Below, piece by piece: positions 1 to 12,771 of a DNA stretch of 64,000 bases; within the stretch, counting starts at the first letter, position 1; each line of letters starts with the position of its first letter. Origin of the DNA: Melanocharis versteri (lineage: Eukaryota > Chordata > Aves > Passeriformes > Melanocharitidae); NCBI GenBank assembly GCA_013397845.1, contig VZTG01001077.1, positions 510,484 to 574,483 of the forward strand. The letters run 5' to 3'. The notes beneath the pieces were generated by a model that made no database searches, was not told where the DNA came from, and worked only from the letters and a program-made list of their open reading frames with translations. The position numbers and the translations under genes were made by a program.

Positions 1-684
1 CCCCCCCAACTCTCATTACCTTCCTCAGCTTCCCGGAGCGGTGGCTGCTCCATTCCCTGCCTGGTGGCTAAATGCTACGGCTGCCTGTCAGTATCACAGC
101 GCAAGGTTAATGGTTACATTCACAGCACAAGCCTTTTCCTCAGTTCCTCAGTTCACATCCAAATTGATGTGTCCTGAAGAACTGGTGGTGTATTCCTTCA
201 AGCTTTAAACCCACCCTGACTTCACTGGGAAATTTGACAGAACGAGCATTGCAACACAAGGGTTTCAGTATCAGCTTCAAGAGTCAGGAAAATTGAAGAA
301 AATGCTCTGATTCATTTTAGTGGCCCTTAGACAGTAAGCTTACAATTATTTCTATGATTATATAATGTAGAGTTTTATAGCTTACAAGCAAGAGCCATTT
401 ATGCAAGGAAAGACCAAATACTTTCTGTGTTCCTCTCCATGTATCTAGCCTTACAACAATGATAGTTGCTATGCTCTGCCTCTGAAATAAACTGAATATT
501 CAAACAATATAATTTTAGTCTTAATTTTTGACTGAGTTCCAGCTAATTAATCTTCTTCCGTTCCCCATCGCTCCTTGGCACTGAGAAAGCCTATGCACAA
601 CAGCATTTGTATTTTAAAGATAGAGGAAGCTGTGAAAGAACAGCATGAACGAGGAAGAACTACACAACAAAGATTTCACTGTTT
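1..684. other. Unique AT-rich sequence, no gene seen
   Basis: There is no recognisable gene, repeat or RNA here. Short frames do not resemble any family I know. The sequence runs directly into the CR1 fragment, whose 5' edge is indistinct. Confidence 0.6.
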
Positions 685-1036
685 CCTAAGAAAAGAAGGC
701 TCAGGGTGACCTTATCACTCTCTACAACTGGCTGAAAGCAGAGTGTAGCCAGGTGGGGTCCAAGGTAACTGGTAAGAAGATGGGAGGACACAGCTTCCAG
801 ATGTGCCATGGGATGTTCAGGTTGGACATCAGGAGGAATTTCTTCACAGAAAGGGTGACTAGACATTGGAATGGACTGCCCAGTGAGGTGGTGGATTCAC
901 CATCCTTGGAGGAGTTTAAGGAAAGGCTGGATATGGCACTCAGTGCCATGGTTGAATCGACATGGCGATGTTTGGTCATAGGTTGGACTCGATCTCAGAG
1001 GTCTTTTTCAACCTAATTGACTCTGTGATTCTGTAA
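685..1036 (+). mobile_element. CR1 LINE fragment, 5'-truncated, 3' end intact
   Basis: This is the 3' end of a CR1 (chicken repeat 1) non-LTR retrotransposon. It begins near the 'aaggctcagggtgacc' block and ends in the CR1 3' UTR (ggttggactcgatctcagagg, then attgactctgtgattctgt). The frame at 753-1016 encodes RLDIRRNFFTERVTRHWNG followed by LPSEVV and SLEEFKERLD, the C-terminal end of the CR1 reverse-transcriptase protein. The endonuclease and RT catalytic domains are absent, so the copy is dead on arrival. Severe 5' truncation is normal for CR1, which primes at its own 3' end. The terminal octamer array is short (about two degenerate units). Divergence from the consensus I remember suggests an old insertion. 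The avian CR1 assignment is firm; the subfamily is not resolved. Confidence 0.93.
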
Positions 1037-4000
1037 AAGGATGGTCACATGCTTCTGTACAAAGACAGGAGTAAATCTGGTAGATACTTGTCACTATAAT
1101 GTAGAAAATAATCAAACTGTATCTAAATAAAGTACCAGGAAAAAAATTATTTAAAAAATAGTTATGTTAATACAATCAACTTATGCTTAGTTTTAAATTA
1201 CATGTTGTTTTGGGAAGAAGGAAGGAAGTTGAGTTCATGGTAAAAGGCATGAAAAATGTGAGCCTTTACCGCATGAGATTGCAACTATTGGCCTTCTGAA
1301 TTACCTGTGCCATCACATCCATACCTCTCTGAGACTGTATTGGTTGGGCCATTGGATATCCACCAGCCCATGGCTGTGCCTTCTAAACAGCCCTGCTGAA
1401 ATAAGCACAAGCTGCAGTCTTTCCTCTTATTTGTAAATGGCACAAGCAACAAGAAATACGAAATGCCTATTCTTCTCTTGAAAAAATACCTAACCAAGGT
1501 GATGCCAGGCACTGGAGAGGTATGGTGAAAAAAACTGCAGAGGCACAGCTGCTTTCTCACTGCCAGAGCAAGGTGGAAGGTCTTGGTATAACTCCTTTTT
1601 TAAATGGCTATGCACATAAACTATGAATAAATTAGGAATCATTTAGCAAAAAACTAACCAGGAGACGCTCAGAAAGATCTTATTTAAAAAGTCCATGCAT
1701 ATGGCACTTGAAAAATGAAAAATCCATTCTTTTCACTTTATTTCTGAAAATCCAGTTTGAATACAGTCCTAAATATAAGTGCTTGTTGTTAACTTGAAAA
1801 AAGCCAAACCCAACCTCCATCTGAATGAGACTAGCAGAGGGTTTGAGAGCACAGTTGTCACTCACACTGCCCCATCTGGCTACAGCTGGACGGAGGTGTC
1901 ATATGTAGAGAATCAAGGTGGAAACAGGAAGGGACATTTCCCAGAAACTGCTAGTGACAGTGACACTTAATCTGTAGGCATTAACTACACACAAAAGAGC
2001 TAATGTCTGATTTTTATGAGGTTTAAAAACTCTGAAAAGCTGGAACTTCTAAGGGGCAGGGGTAGCTCTTTAGCATATGAGCCATTATTTTTTTCAGGTT
2101 GAGCATGCAGTAACTGAGCCCTCCTAATTCCGTGTGCAATCCTGAAAATGCTGACTTTCACTTTTTAACCCTCTGCTAATTTGCTGAAGTAATTTTTTAT
2201 TTCCTAGCTCACTGCACCTGCAGAATGTACCCTGCTAGATGACTGCAGCACCTCTAGAGGAAATACCTTTTCAATCTACAGAAACAAATGCTATCGGGCT
2301 GGCAGACTGAATGGAAAGAGTTCACTTTAGGCCCAGACACACCTGCCTCGGGCATCAAGTCCCTGACATTCAGCTTTCACTGCCTGTGGCTTGCCCCTCC
2401 CGGGCTCTTATCCTCTATTCTCATATTCTATATATCTGCCAACAGATGTAGCAAAATTAAACCACATCTGTTGGATAATGTTTAAAGTTTCTGTGCTGTT
2501 TAGCACTCTTTGGCCTACGGTCTCCAAAGACAGATTTAAACTTCTGGTTTGCCTACGGCTTCAAGCAGAGCTACATGTGTGTGTATGTATGTGTCTGTGT
2601 GAGCCTTCCCCTGAAGTAATTTTCCTTGTTCCCTGTTTACAACAACCAGGCACTTCAGCACAATGTGTTTTTGACAGGGGAATAATGTGTGTACCGTGCG
2701 GGAATATTTAGCACAAAAGATGTTCACTTTACTGGAATTTGCAGAGGAAAACCATGCCCAGAGTCCTGTCTGACTGGGGAGCCTCCTCTGATCTGCAGGA
2801 ATTGCAAATGGACAAACAAATTATTTCCATCCCTCAAGACACTGTGCAGAATTTGTACTATTTCAAAGCTCGTTGGGAGGAGGAGGTTTACAAAGCCTTG
2901 AGGCAAGGTACTCAGAGGTGTTGTGAAATGCCAAAAGGATTTCTCAGTGGGCAAAATAAAGGTTATGTTTTAATAGAGGGAAAAGATCTCAGATAATCCA
3001 GAGACATCTAAAGGTTTCCTTTTGTTGCTCACCACTTGATGCTACCAAAACATATGTTTTGTTACCTCTCTGGAGGCATGAATTAACTAACTATATTTGG
3101 CTGTCAGTGGGCTTCTATTATTTTTCTTCTCTTCAGCACTCACTGTCGTAGAGATGTCTCAATTCTCACACAGGAAAGAATGTTTTTACTGATAAAATTC
3201 CCCTAGGAACTACACCAAGTAGCATTCAATTTAGCCAAAAATTATGCAGGCATATTATCAAATTATTAGCTATTTGGACAATGATGAATCTACATATAAT
3301 CAGGTTTGTTTGCTTGCTGGGTTTTTGTTTCTCTTTTCCTTTTTTTGGCTTTCAAGAAGCAAATCCCATTTCCCTTTAGGCTTCTCTGCAGGGCATAAGA
3401 AGATCTGTCCTCAGTCTCTACCCCACGGCACACTCATCCCCATCCTGGAAGCCGTCACTCTGCTGGCTGTGTGAGACAACAGCCGTGGAACCAGTCTTGC
3501 TGGGCTGTGAATAGAGAATGTTTTCTATTTGTACTAGTGGTGCTAAGGAAGTGTTAGTATTTTTGTGATAAGGGAAGTTCTTAGTAATGAAAGAAATCAT
3601 GTGGCAGGCATGAACATTGGTGTGCCATTAATCCATTAAATGGGCAAACTGAAGAGACAGTTCAGGGTCCGGTGCCTCACTATTCCTTGCTCTGCCAGAG
3701 CAGATTTCTGTCCTATTTGAAAGAAATAATATCTATTCCAAAAGATAATGCAATTGTTTGATTTTCTGTCTCTCTGTACCCCAGCTTGAAATTCATAAAG
3801 CAAAGATTCCCTGAAGTTATTTAATATAAGTGGTTCTGAGAAAGCCGGAAATCAAATACAATAGATATTTTCTGGTACCGAGATGTTTCTGTGGATGTGG
3901 AAAAGGATTAGATGATCTCATTAGCTCCCTGCCATATCATCTCCTATGATTATATGCAATCAAAAAAACCCCTGATCACTCATTCAATACTTCTCCCGAA

Positions 4001-5799
4001 TATTCCATGTTTCCCTTTTTTCCCCCTATGTACTACTTCTGATGGCAGAGAGGGGTGACTTGGTTGTTTTTTAAGGTGTGAGCTGAAAGACAGGAGATGG
4101 TTTTCATTTAACACAAGCTGTTCTACCAGCTCTTCGTGGTTTCACTTTTGTAAATTGTGGGTCATTGTGCTGTCAGTTCTCTTGCTCTTTGGGCTGATTT
4201 CACCTTTACTCTTCAGAAATTTACGTATGGGGTATTTGAGTCTTAGTTTCAGCTGCAGCACTGAATTCCTCCATAGCCATTAGCATATCTCTAAGGCTTC
4301 CTATCTCTGCTACCGTTGTCCCTAAATAGCCGCTCCCATGTTTTTATTCACTTCCTCTGCTGTTCACCCCTGGCCCGCTGTGAAATGCTGTTCCTAGGGC
4401 ACTAAACAGTGGTTTCCAGGGAGCAACATAATGCATAGACTTGTATTTATCTATGGATCCACAGAATAATCCATCTTCCATACCATAATTCCGATTTAAT
4501 GCAGCATATCACAATTTGTCCTACCTCCTCAAGCAGAACACCAATGCCCCTAATGGTCCCTGTTCCCTTCCTTTTGTCCTACACTGTCTTTCTACCCTGG
4601 AGACCCAATTGTATGCCCAAATTTTCCTGCTCCCCTTCCAGAAACCAGATTCCCAGGCCACAGTTTGGGGTCCTTATAAGCAATAAAATACGGATCTTGA
4701 TTATGCTCTCCTTTACATTAGTCGCCAGTTTAGTGATGAAATAATTTCAATAAAATCTGTCGTGCTATTTTGGAGCTGGCGTAATTAAGATGAGAAAGCT
4801 CCTCTTTCTCCAGAGCTAAGTAAATTGTTATCAGAAGGCATCTGCATGCTGACATGTGTGAAGAGAGGCAGTGGTCCCAGCTCACCTTGCATTTGGCACT
4901 TGCAGGCGGTTCTTGCCTGCCTGCTGCTGCTCACATTGCTCCCTCCAGACCACAACTCTGTTTTTGTAGGTTCAGTGCCCCAGATATATTAGACAGTTAT
5001 CATGGTTCTGCAGACAAATCATAAGATCAAATGAAGGTTGACAAGTATTACTGTATCCACCCTAATTTCCATTTTCCAGTATTAACTGTGGCACCTTTGC
5101 TTTAGATGCTGAGGTAGAAAGTCGTGCAGGGTACAACTGGACATTTTAGTTCCTGATTTCTTTATTTGTCCAAATTACAACAGGACTTTGCAAAACCCTA
5201 TAAGTATACTCAAGAAAATATATTTATTCAAAAATCTTCCAAAATTTCCTCAAAGCTTAAAAAAACCATAGATTCAAATCTTACAAACCCTCATCCCTGT
5301 GGCCTGGTTTGTTTTTTTTTTCTTCTTCTGAAAAGGGAAAAAGTGTTGAAAGAAGAAATAAAAATACCAAAATCTTAAGAAATGGAAACTAATTTAAAAG
5401 CCATTCTGATGACTGCTTAGCTCTGGTCCTATAAGAAAATTGTGTGCAGTTCAAATAAACAGAATTTTAATCTAATTTTTTAACTGAAAAAAGCTTGCTT
5501 TATTGGTTCTGCTTAACAGGGTTGGATCACATTTACTCTATATCTACAACTCGTCATTCTTTGTCTTCTGGCTTCCAAGACAAAAGCGCTTTCCCAAAAA
5601 GTAGTGGCTGGTTTGTGGGTCACCTGCTTTGCTTCCCCTTTGACTTTTCTGTACAGCTCTTCTCAGTTTTCTCTGTGCTTCCTCCCCCTTGTGCCCTTTT
5701 CCCGTCCTTAGTTTCTAGAGGGCATTACACTATTGTTGCTGCTCACTGCTCAGCTATTGAGGGCCGTGTATTTTTAGCAGCCATCTCTCCTCTCATCTA
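1037..5799. other. Non-coding stretch, mostly unique
   Basis: There is no gene I can support. Open frames up to about 106 codons (for example 2391-2711) overlap one another on both strands and match nothing familiar. A short TG-rich tract lies at 2574-2602. The segment around 4730-4870 has a low-complexity-free, motif-rich look (gcgtaattaag and similar) but carries no coding signal. Confidence 0.55.
2574..2602. repeat. Imperfect (TG)n tract
   Basis: This is a short TG/TATG run interrupted by single-base changes, too short and impure to be highly mutable. Confidence 0.8.
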
Positions 5800-5965
5800 C
5801 TCGAAGGCAAGTGATCGTGGTGGTGGGAGGGCACCACAGACAGGCTGGATCGTCGTGCTTCCTGCCCAGCCTTTATGTCCTGAGCCTCGGGATGGCTGGC
5901 AGAAAGGAGATCTTCCTGACACCCACCCAGCGAAGCCTTCTGCCGACACCGAAACCAGCTTTCAA
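5800..5965. other. GC- and CpG-richer pocket within a chance-length ORF
   Basis: About eight CpG dinucleotides fall within 165 bp (gatcgtcgtg, gccgacaccg and others), in a neighbourhood that is otherwise CpG-poor. The pocket lies at the 3' end of one of the two longest open frames in the window (5495-5992, + strand, 165 codons). The predicted peptide has no domain I recognise, and its composition (Ser/Pro/Phe-rich, no pattern) does not argue for a real protein. It could be a decayed CpG island, a regulatory element, or simple compositional fluctuation. Confidence 0.3.
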
Positions 5966-6082
5966 TCAAATCAGGCTATGTGCTTAATTTAAAAGCAGGG
6001 AGATTTTTAAATCGTGGCACAACTGCTGTTCATTTTGCTCTTTTCAGGGTCTAATCAGATGTCCAGATACCAGATCCAAATC

Positions 6083-6101
6083 TTTTTTTTTTTTTTTTTT
6101 T
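6083..6101 (+). repeat. T19 homopolymer
   Basis: An uninterrupted run of 19 T is followed at once by ctgcag|gtatga. It does not look like the tail of a minus-strand retrocopy, because the flanking sequence downstream is not a recognisable retrotransposon. The splice-like junction is treated under findings. Confidence 0.9.
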
Positions 6102-6210
6102 CTGCAGGTATGAGGAATAGAGGCCTTTTTGTTTCCTTTTGTGACAAAAAAATGGTTTCTGATCTCCCATGAATGTAGAACACGAAGCACTAAGTAAAAT
6201 ATACGATAAA

Positions 6211-6263
6211 ATTTTTAAAAAGAGTATTGTTAAAATTAAATTTTAAAAAGGGGTATTGTTAAC
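6211..6263. repeat. Two-copy tandem duplication, period 28-29 bp
   Basis: The unit ttttaaaaagagtattgtta (6213 on) recurs at 6241 as ttttaaaaaggggtattgtt, with one inserted g and one a/g change. It is a local slippage or replication duplication in AT-rich DNA with no sign of function. Confidence 0.8.
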
Positions 6264-9200
6264 ACTCAACCTGACTGGAATATGAAGATTTAGAGGCAGT
6301 GAGCTGGTACTTGTGCTCTACATAGCTGAAATGAGAATAGGATGCTCACGAAGTGAATTAAAAAGGTATGAAAACAATGTATTTTTTCCACTTCATGGAA
6401 TTGTGATGTCAGTACTAGAACTATTAGTTTAATATGTATGGGCTGTTTATCATGAAAAAAATCATCATTTTGTTCAAGTAAGGAAACGACCATCATTCTG
6501 TAGGTGGGACAGACTGGCTTTTCCACAGCACCTGGCTCAGATGTCGCCTATTCAAGATGTCAGATTACATGGATGGGCAGCTAAAGGGGCCATACTTGTA
6601 GTGCAAATTCATTTCTTGCTTAAAAATGGGGCTTTGCAGTATGAAAAAATAATGGAGAGGACATGCAGAAGATAATATTCAAATTAAGTTGAAATAACTA
6701 TAATGAATCAGGCTGTCAAAACCTAAGATTAATACTGGCTTAATACTTTCTTAAACCAGAGCATTAGGATTTGAAACATTTTGTGCATATATTTTTTCCT
6801 GATGTAGAAAGTGGACTCAATCTTGTATTTTTTCCTGATAAATATGTGAAAGGTTAATGTATTTCACCACACACAGGCCTTGTTTTATATAATTTGAGGG
6901 ATTAGTTCCGCAAGTATTAGATATGCAGTGGATAACTCCAATAGGAACTATGGTTTAGTACAGTTTAGTGTCAAGAATCTGACAAACTGACAACTAAAAT
7001 AGAACCATTTAAGTAAAAAAAATTAAAAATAATAAAAAGCAGACTAGCACGATTTATAGAGAAGAAAAGTTCACCTTTGCTTCTACTCCTAGTTATACTG
7101 CCATGAATTAAAAGTAGCTCCCACAAAACAAGGCTGAGGGAGCAGATATTCACTGTTGGTCTGTGCAAGTCCTTAAAAGGGAACGTCAGTGCTTTTGTTA
7201 CTTACATTTGAATTTTAATGGCATCCTTTGGATTTTCATGGTTTTCCATGTTTCTACACAGATTTAACCGAGCTCTCTGGCAAAAACACATAATTATGAA
7301 GTTTTCTAAAACTTGTATTATTTAATTCACTGGCCATCTGCTGGATAAATAGCTAATTAATAGTCTTTGTTATTTTTAGAACACGATATCACTGTATGTT
7401 GCAAAAAGAGCTGTTTCAGTCTTTTGGGTAAATACTGAACAAATCTGAAAAAAAAAAAGTTTAGGTATTTTTAAAGTTAAATACACATTTCTATAGTGCA
7501 GCAAAGGTTTTCTGTTTGTTTTTTTTTTAATTATTTTCCTGGTTAAATCCTTGCTTGCCATTTGTTGCTCTTCTAAGCATGTAGGACACAGCTCAGACTC
7601 CAAAACTTTCTGTGACACTGCTGTGGAAAGCATTTGGTGTCCCAAGTCAGAAGCCCAGAGTTGATCCCTCTCTGCGTAACTCCTACATGGCAAACACATT
7701 CTTTGCATAAGAAGAGAAACGAAAATTACAGAATGGAGCCTCACAAGAAATAACATTGCTGCTACTGCCACATTTACGCGTGGAGAGCCCCTCATGAACC
7801 GTTTCACATCCAAAAAGAGGGTCCAAATCTGCACTTGACACTGGGTGGCTCTTGAATGGGAAGAGAGTGAAAACACTCTCCATTTTCACTGCATCCACAA
7901 GGGCAGTTGACATTTGAAGGCCAGAGTGCCTGGCCATGCTGCCAAGGCATCTACCTGCTTAATTCTGAGCTTAAGCATCCCAGCTAGCAGAGAATGTCCC
8001 CTCACTTATGCCAGCTTAACTAGCCAGACTTGCCATCCACAAGCTATGCAGTAGATTTCCAGTCTGTTGCTCCTACAGCTGATTTCAATCTTTTGTTGAA
8101 ATGTATAAAGAGAATATGGAGGATAATTTAGGCAAAACAGAGTTTATGGGGATGGACATGAACTGAATGAGAGAAGTGCATTTCTCCTCATTGCCGTCTT
8201 AGGCAAGCTGTACCTTAAATCTCTTATTCTAAACTTTTAATAAGGTTAATAATACATGAGATGTTGCAGATTTGTGTTTTCAGTTAACCTGCACCGGCCT
8301 GCCACCAAACATCAAAACCCTCTAAATGCAAAGATGCTCCCTGCCTGCTAAACAGATACATTTCTGATGAACAGCGTCTGCTTGTGTGCACAGGGGCGTT
8401 TTGTACATTACATTTTATACAATATTTGCACAGATCTGGAAGGCACTAAGCCATTTTGTCTTACTGGGTTACAGCTGTTCCTCCATGGTTTCTGAGCTGA
8501 ATACTCATTAAGTCATTCTTATCAACAAATTAATATGTGTTTTTTTAAGAACCCAATCAGAATGCTAATTTTAGGAAGATATTTGAACGAGAAGCAAATT
8601 TTCTCTATATGCAATTTATATATCCACTTGAAAATATGGTTTTGTAATGAAATGCTGAGAGATCCTTAATTATTGCAGCTTTAGTGGCACCATTATAATA
8701 CTAGAAAGAGACCATCTAAAGGATAATTCCCTTCAGCAGAGATTTGCTGACTACACACCTGCTTTAGCAAATGAACAGAGAATACAGTGTCAAAGCATCC
8801 TTTTGACTTAGTGCTGCTTTCCCACCCTCATGGTCTCAGTATATCTCGCACATGACTGACAAGTATATCTGTAAAATAATAAATTGTGTGAGAAAAAAAC
8901 GTCTGCTAGTTAGTGTTTCTGCTGATCTATTAATTCATTTCACTTCTTATGTGGTATCACCATTATGTCTAAGCACATTTTATGACAAGGCTCACTGAAG
9001 TGAAAATCAAGCCCATGAATTGTTTAATATGAACTAATGAAAACCAGATATAAAAGGCTTTCACAACTGGTTTGAAGCTTTAATAGTCAAGCTGATGTAA
9101 ATTCAGAGTAAAGCAGTGCGGAAAACGGGACCACTTTGTGATAATTTGGTTTAATTAAATAGTCATATAAAGAGCTCTGTCCTGCAAGATATTGAGTGAA

Positions 9201-9566
9201 ATAGTTTCCAAGGTAAAAGTTGGAATTGCTAAAGAGTGTGAAAATGGCAAGTGTGTTATCATTTTTACTTCTGCCTTGTACTTCAGCTATTCAGTGCTGA
9301 TGAACATATCTTGATATAGCTTAAATAATCAGTCTTGTTACTGTGGCATTTATTTTGGCTTGATCAACAAATGCTTCTTCACTACACAGCCTGTAAACCC
9401 AAACAAACTGTGCATGACTGATTTCATGTTTGAGCCTCTCCCATTGCTATACTTCAGTAGTGCTTGTAGTGCCAAGTCCTGGGCTTGGGGTGTTTGTTCA
9501 TCCCTTGACTTGCCATACTCCTGCTGGAGCGGAATGTGCCCGCAGACAAGTATCAGTATGATTTCT
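6264..9566. other. Non-coding stretch, no gene supported
   Basis: The longest open frame in the window (7376-7876, minus, 166 codons) lies here. It has no recognised domain, ends in a lysine/phenylalanine-rich tail made by A/T tracts, and overlaps another minus-strand frame (7683-7937) in a different phase. I regard it as chance. The stretch from about 8950 to 9190 is AT-rich but complex, with ggtttaattaaatag, and could be a conserved non-coding element. Confidence 0.5.
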
Positions 9567-9605
9567 GTGAGGCACTTTGAGCTCCCACACGGATGGCACT
9601 TAACA
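9567..9605 (+). mobile_element. Possible MIR/L2-type 3'-end remnant
   Basis: The short string gaggcactttgagctccc, followed by ggatggcacttaa, resembles the 3' region of amniote tRNA-CORE SINEs (an 'agcgctttgagatcc ... aggcgctatataa' pattern). Only about 40 bp can be aligned by eye, so this may be coincidence. The sequence on the 5' side is not clearly MIR-like. Confidence 0.25.
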
Positions 9606-12600
9606 AACAAAAAAACAAGAAAAAGTGTGTAACACTATTCCCCCTAGCCATGTTCCAGAAATGCTGAAGATCTGAGAGAAGTTTTTTGCATTTTTTTCTC
9701 TATCTACATCTGTGACTTTGCATCTTACATAACAATCCTGGGAAGGAGTGGCTACAATGCACTCTGAAGAGTTCGTTCTTCACCAGTTTTTTTCTTATAC
9801 TGCTGTCATATGCCTCAGTGGGTATTCAATAGTCAGATTTGATAAGGCTTCCGACCCACCTTGCTCTCATCCTGAATTGGTGGAAATAGTCAACCTGTGG
9901 TTGCTGTAAGGGAAGATCAAGCCCTATATTCCTAAAAACACGATGCTGAATGGCACCTGTTTTTAAGACTATTTAAATTCCATACAGCCTACAAGAATTG
10001 CGAGACATATTTAACCAGAATTCAGTGTTGTGTAATAAAAGTCATGCAGACAGGAGGGGGAAAGTATCTTATCACACTGAAGGGATTATCAAAGCTTCAT
10101 ATTATGGAATTTAAGTTTTTATTATGTGCAGAGACTTAACTAACCTCCAGGATAATGGTCTGGAGCAGAATATGTTCTGTTCCAGTAATCACCTAATTTT
10201 GGCAATCTTTCATGTTTCAACATACACTTTTAGCTAAAGTAATTTTTAGATTTCTAAGCTAAAAGATAGTTATTTTGAGTTAAAGAAAGTTTAGAAGTCA
10301 TATTCATCCAAATCCTCCATCTAAACCAGTGCCACAGCAGAATTCAAGAACAGAAGGGGTCCTTCAGGGTACAGAAAAGGGAAAAATTGCACATTGATAG
10401 ACCTGGACAGCCTGTACGCATTGATCCAAACTGAAGAGGCAGAAAGACTGCTCTGGACTGTACTTCACTTTCCATGAGACCATTACACCACTCTGATAAA
10501 ACCTAAATGAAGTCTTCTCTTGCTGGATCCTGGTCCTTATCTATCTACTGACAGGACAATTGGTGCTCAGCCTAGCTAAACAGCAGGAGTCAGAGGAAGG
10601 TGCTCCACAGAGGTCCTGCAGAAGGACCCTTGCTAGTACACTCAGCTGCTTCTCACACCATGGTATCTCCATTTCTCTTGCACTCAGCTCCTTGTGCTCC
10701 TAACTTTCCCTGTCCTGAGTTAAGGTTGTAGGGGTCCAGTCTTTGCTTTCAGAATGCTGACAGTTCTTATGCTTCAGGAAGCAAACACATAATGTGCCAC
10801 AGAGCTTAAGCAATGTGTGGCAAAAATGCACAATGTCACTAATCTCCCTTAAACCAGAAGACAAAACCCTCAAACAAGTCATGCAAACTGTGGAAAGTCC
10901 AAGGGTTCTATCTGATGCTGGTAGAACATGGTACCCTCTGGTGCTGGTACAACAGGGTGGGTAGAGTTTGATGTCACATAATCTCATCACTGGCCAAAAG
11001 ATTGCTTAGGCTATTGCTGCCCAGGCTGCATCATGATATTGAGAAAAGGGTCATCACAAACGGTGAGAGGAAAACTGATCCATACTCCATTTTTGCAAAA
11101 TGTTTTTGAAGTTGGAGGAGGTTTACACCAGGGTCTTTTAATTCAACCATCCAGCTTTGAGGGGCACTGTTGTTCCCCACACAGGATGTCCTCTGGCAGT
11201 ACAGAAGTCCTTACTGCCTCTGGGCTGACAAGAAGCTGTATGGCAGTCCCCTACCAGCTGTTCGTGGAATGTTGAATTCCATCCTGCTTGTTGAAATGCA
11301 CAGTTTAAAATGAGTGAGGAATAATGTTTGATAGGTTCTGTTTAGCATGCACGTTCATCAGTCTCAGGGGAACCTGCAATAGAAGGGTCCATGAGGAAGG
11401 TAACAATCCATAAAAATCAAATATAACAGTGTGCCTAATACTCAGTGGCAGAATCAATATCTGAAGGACTTTCTGTTTTGATGCCTTTGAATGATGCCAC
11501 GGAATCCTTCCTGCTGCAGGGCTGATGAATGGACTCAGCAGAGGTGGTCTGACAAACGGGTGAAAACAAACTCCGAATCTGGCCTCCCTGAACAAGATTG
11601 ACTTTAATCATTACATTCATGAAGATAAAGTAACTACAGGGAATCTAGTTTTACCTGGGGCTCTCCTGTTTCAATTGACTCGTCATATATTGGAAATATA
11701 CTTTAGCTCACAAATATCAACATTTTCTTTGGAAAGTTTTCACTTAACTAGCTGACTTTGTTTGGAGATGCAAAATATTTTGACCACAATTAGTGGCCAC
11801 TTCTGAAAGGGCAAAGCATTCTGCAGAACATGGACCTTTCTGTTCTTGCCAGCTTCATTGTCACTTTCCTCTTGTGTGTGTGTGCTTGAGTAAAAAACTA
11901 AATAAAACCCACTCCAGAATTCATCACATTGTTATTTCTTTGTGAGAGAAAGTTAAATTTTGGTTTTCCTCATATATCTTCATCCTGCTGAACATAATTA
12001 TCAGGCCAACCAAAGCAAACTCTTTGTGTAACACATCCTGAAGCATGAGTACATATGCTCTGTCTCATCATTTCTCCATTATTTACTGGAAATATAAAGG
12101 ATAAGAACAAGCTGCAGGATACAGACGAGTGGATGAAGGACCCAGTCTTTGGAATTCCTTTCCCCATATGTCTCTGTAATCATATATTATTTTTTTGACT
12201 ACTCAGTGCTTACACTTGAGTGTGACTGACTTTCTCCTGTCTACCCATCACATATTGGATTTTCTCTCAGCTTAGCACAGTCAGTCTTCTCGGTGCAGTG
12301 CAGCACCCGGGGGATCAATCCGTGGTCTGGGCAGGCAGCAGCACTTCTGGTGTCAATACCTTGTGGCTCCTGCCTCAGCTCTTCCTGGGTAACCTTCCTG
12401 AGAGAGCACAGGCTATGAAAGCCTGTCACCTTTCCCCACCAGATGGCAATGCGACAGCAAGAGGCCTTCTTCATCCGGTAGGAGGGGAGCAAACAGAACT
12501 TTCCTTGCTGCGAGTCATTTCCGTGTGGAAATTCACTCTATTGCAAGTCATTTCTGAGCCATTTCCATCTCTTGGAAGATGAATGTGCTTGAGAAAGTGT

Positions 12601-12771
12601 TTCTGCCTACTTCTTTCCTCACCATCTCTTTTATTTCCTTTTATTCAGTCTTTTGAATTTTTTCCTACATTACCTATTCATGTTTACAGCTAGAATGTTC
12701 TTTTCTATATTAAAGAAGGCTTTTATTCTCCCCTTTGCATTGCAATCATCCATAGCAAAGTATAATAACAA
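9606..12771. other. Non-coding stretch, no gene supported
   Basis: Nothing is recognisable. A perfect 9-bp inverted repeat sits at 10227-10235 and 10257-10265. The sequence at 10.3-11.6 kb is a little richer in G+C and holds several 80-96 codon frames on both strands (for example 11033-11275 plus, 11305-11595 minus). None shows a known motif or a convincing exon structure. An unrecognised old repeat is possible. Confidence 0.5.

Noticed and set aside
753..1016. Small protein gene on the plus strand
   Set aside because: The peptide is the C-terminus of CR1 ORF2 running into the CR1 3' UTR.
6083..6101. Poly(A) tail of a minus-strand retrocopy
   Set aside because: Neither flank resembles a processed gene or SINE, and bird CR1 does not leave poly(A) tails.
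7376..7876. 166-codon minus-strand open frame, longest in the window
   Set aside because: No domain or family recognised. The C-terminal part is a translation of A/T tracts, it overlaps another frame in a different phase, and the length is plausible by chance in 64 kb.
10320..11620. Possible exons or an unknown old repeat in a GC-richer stretch
   Set aside because: No consistent frame, splice pair or family similarity could be identified.
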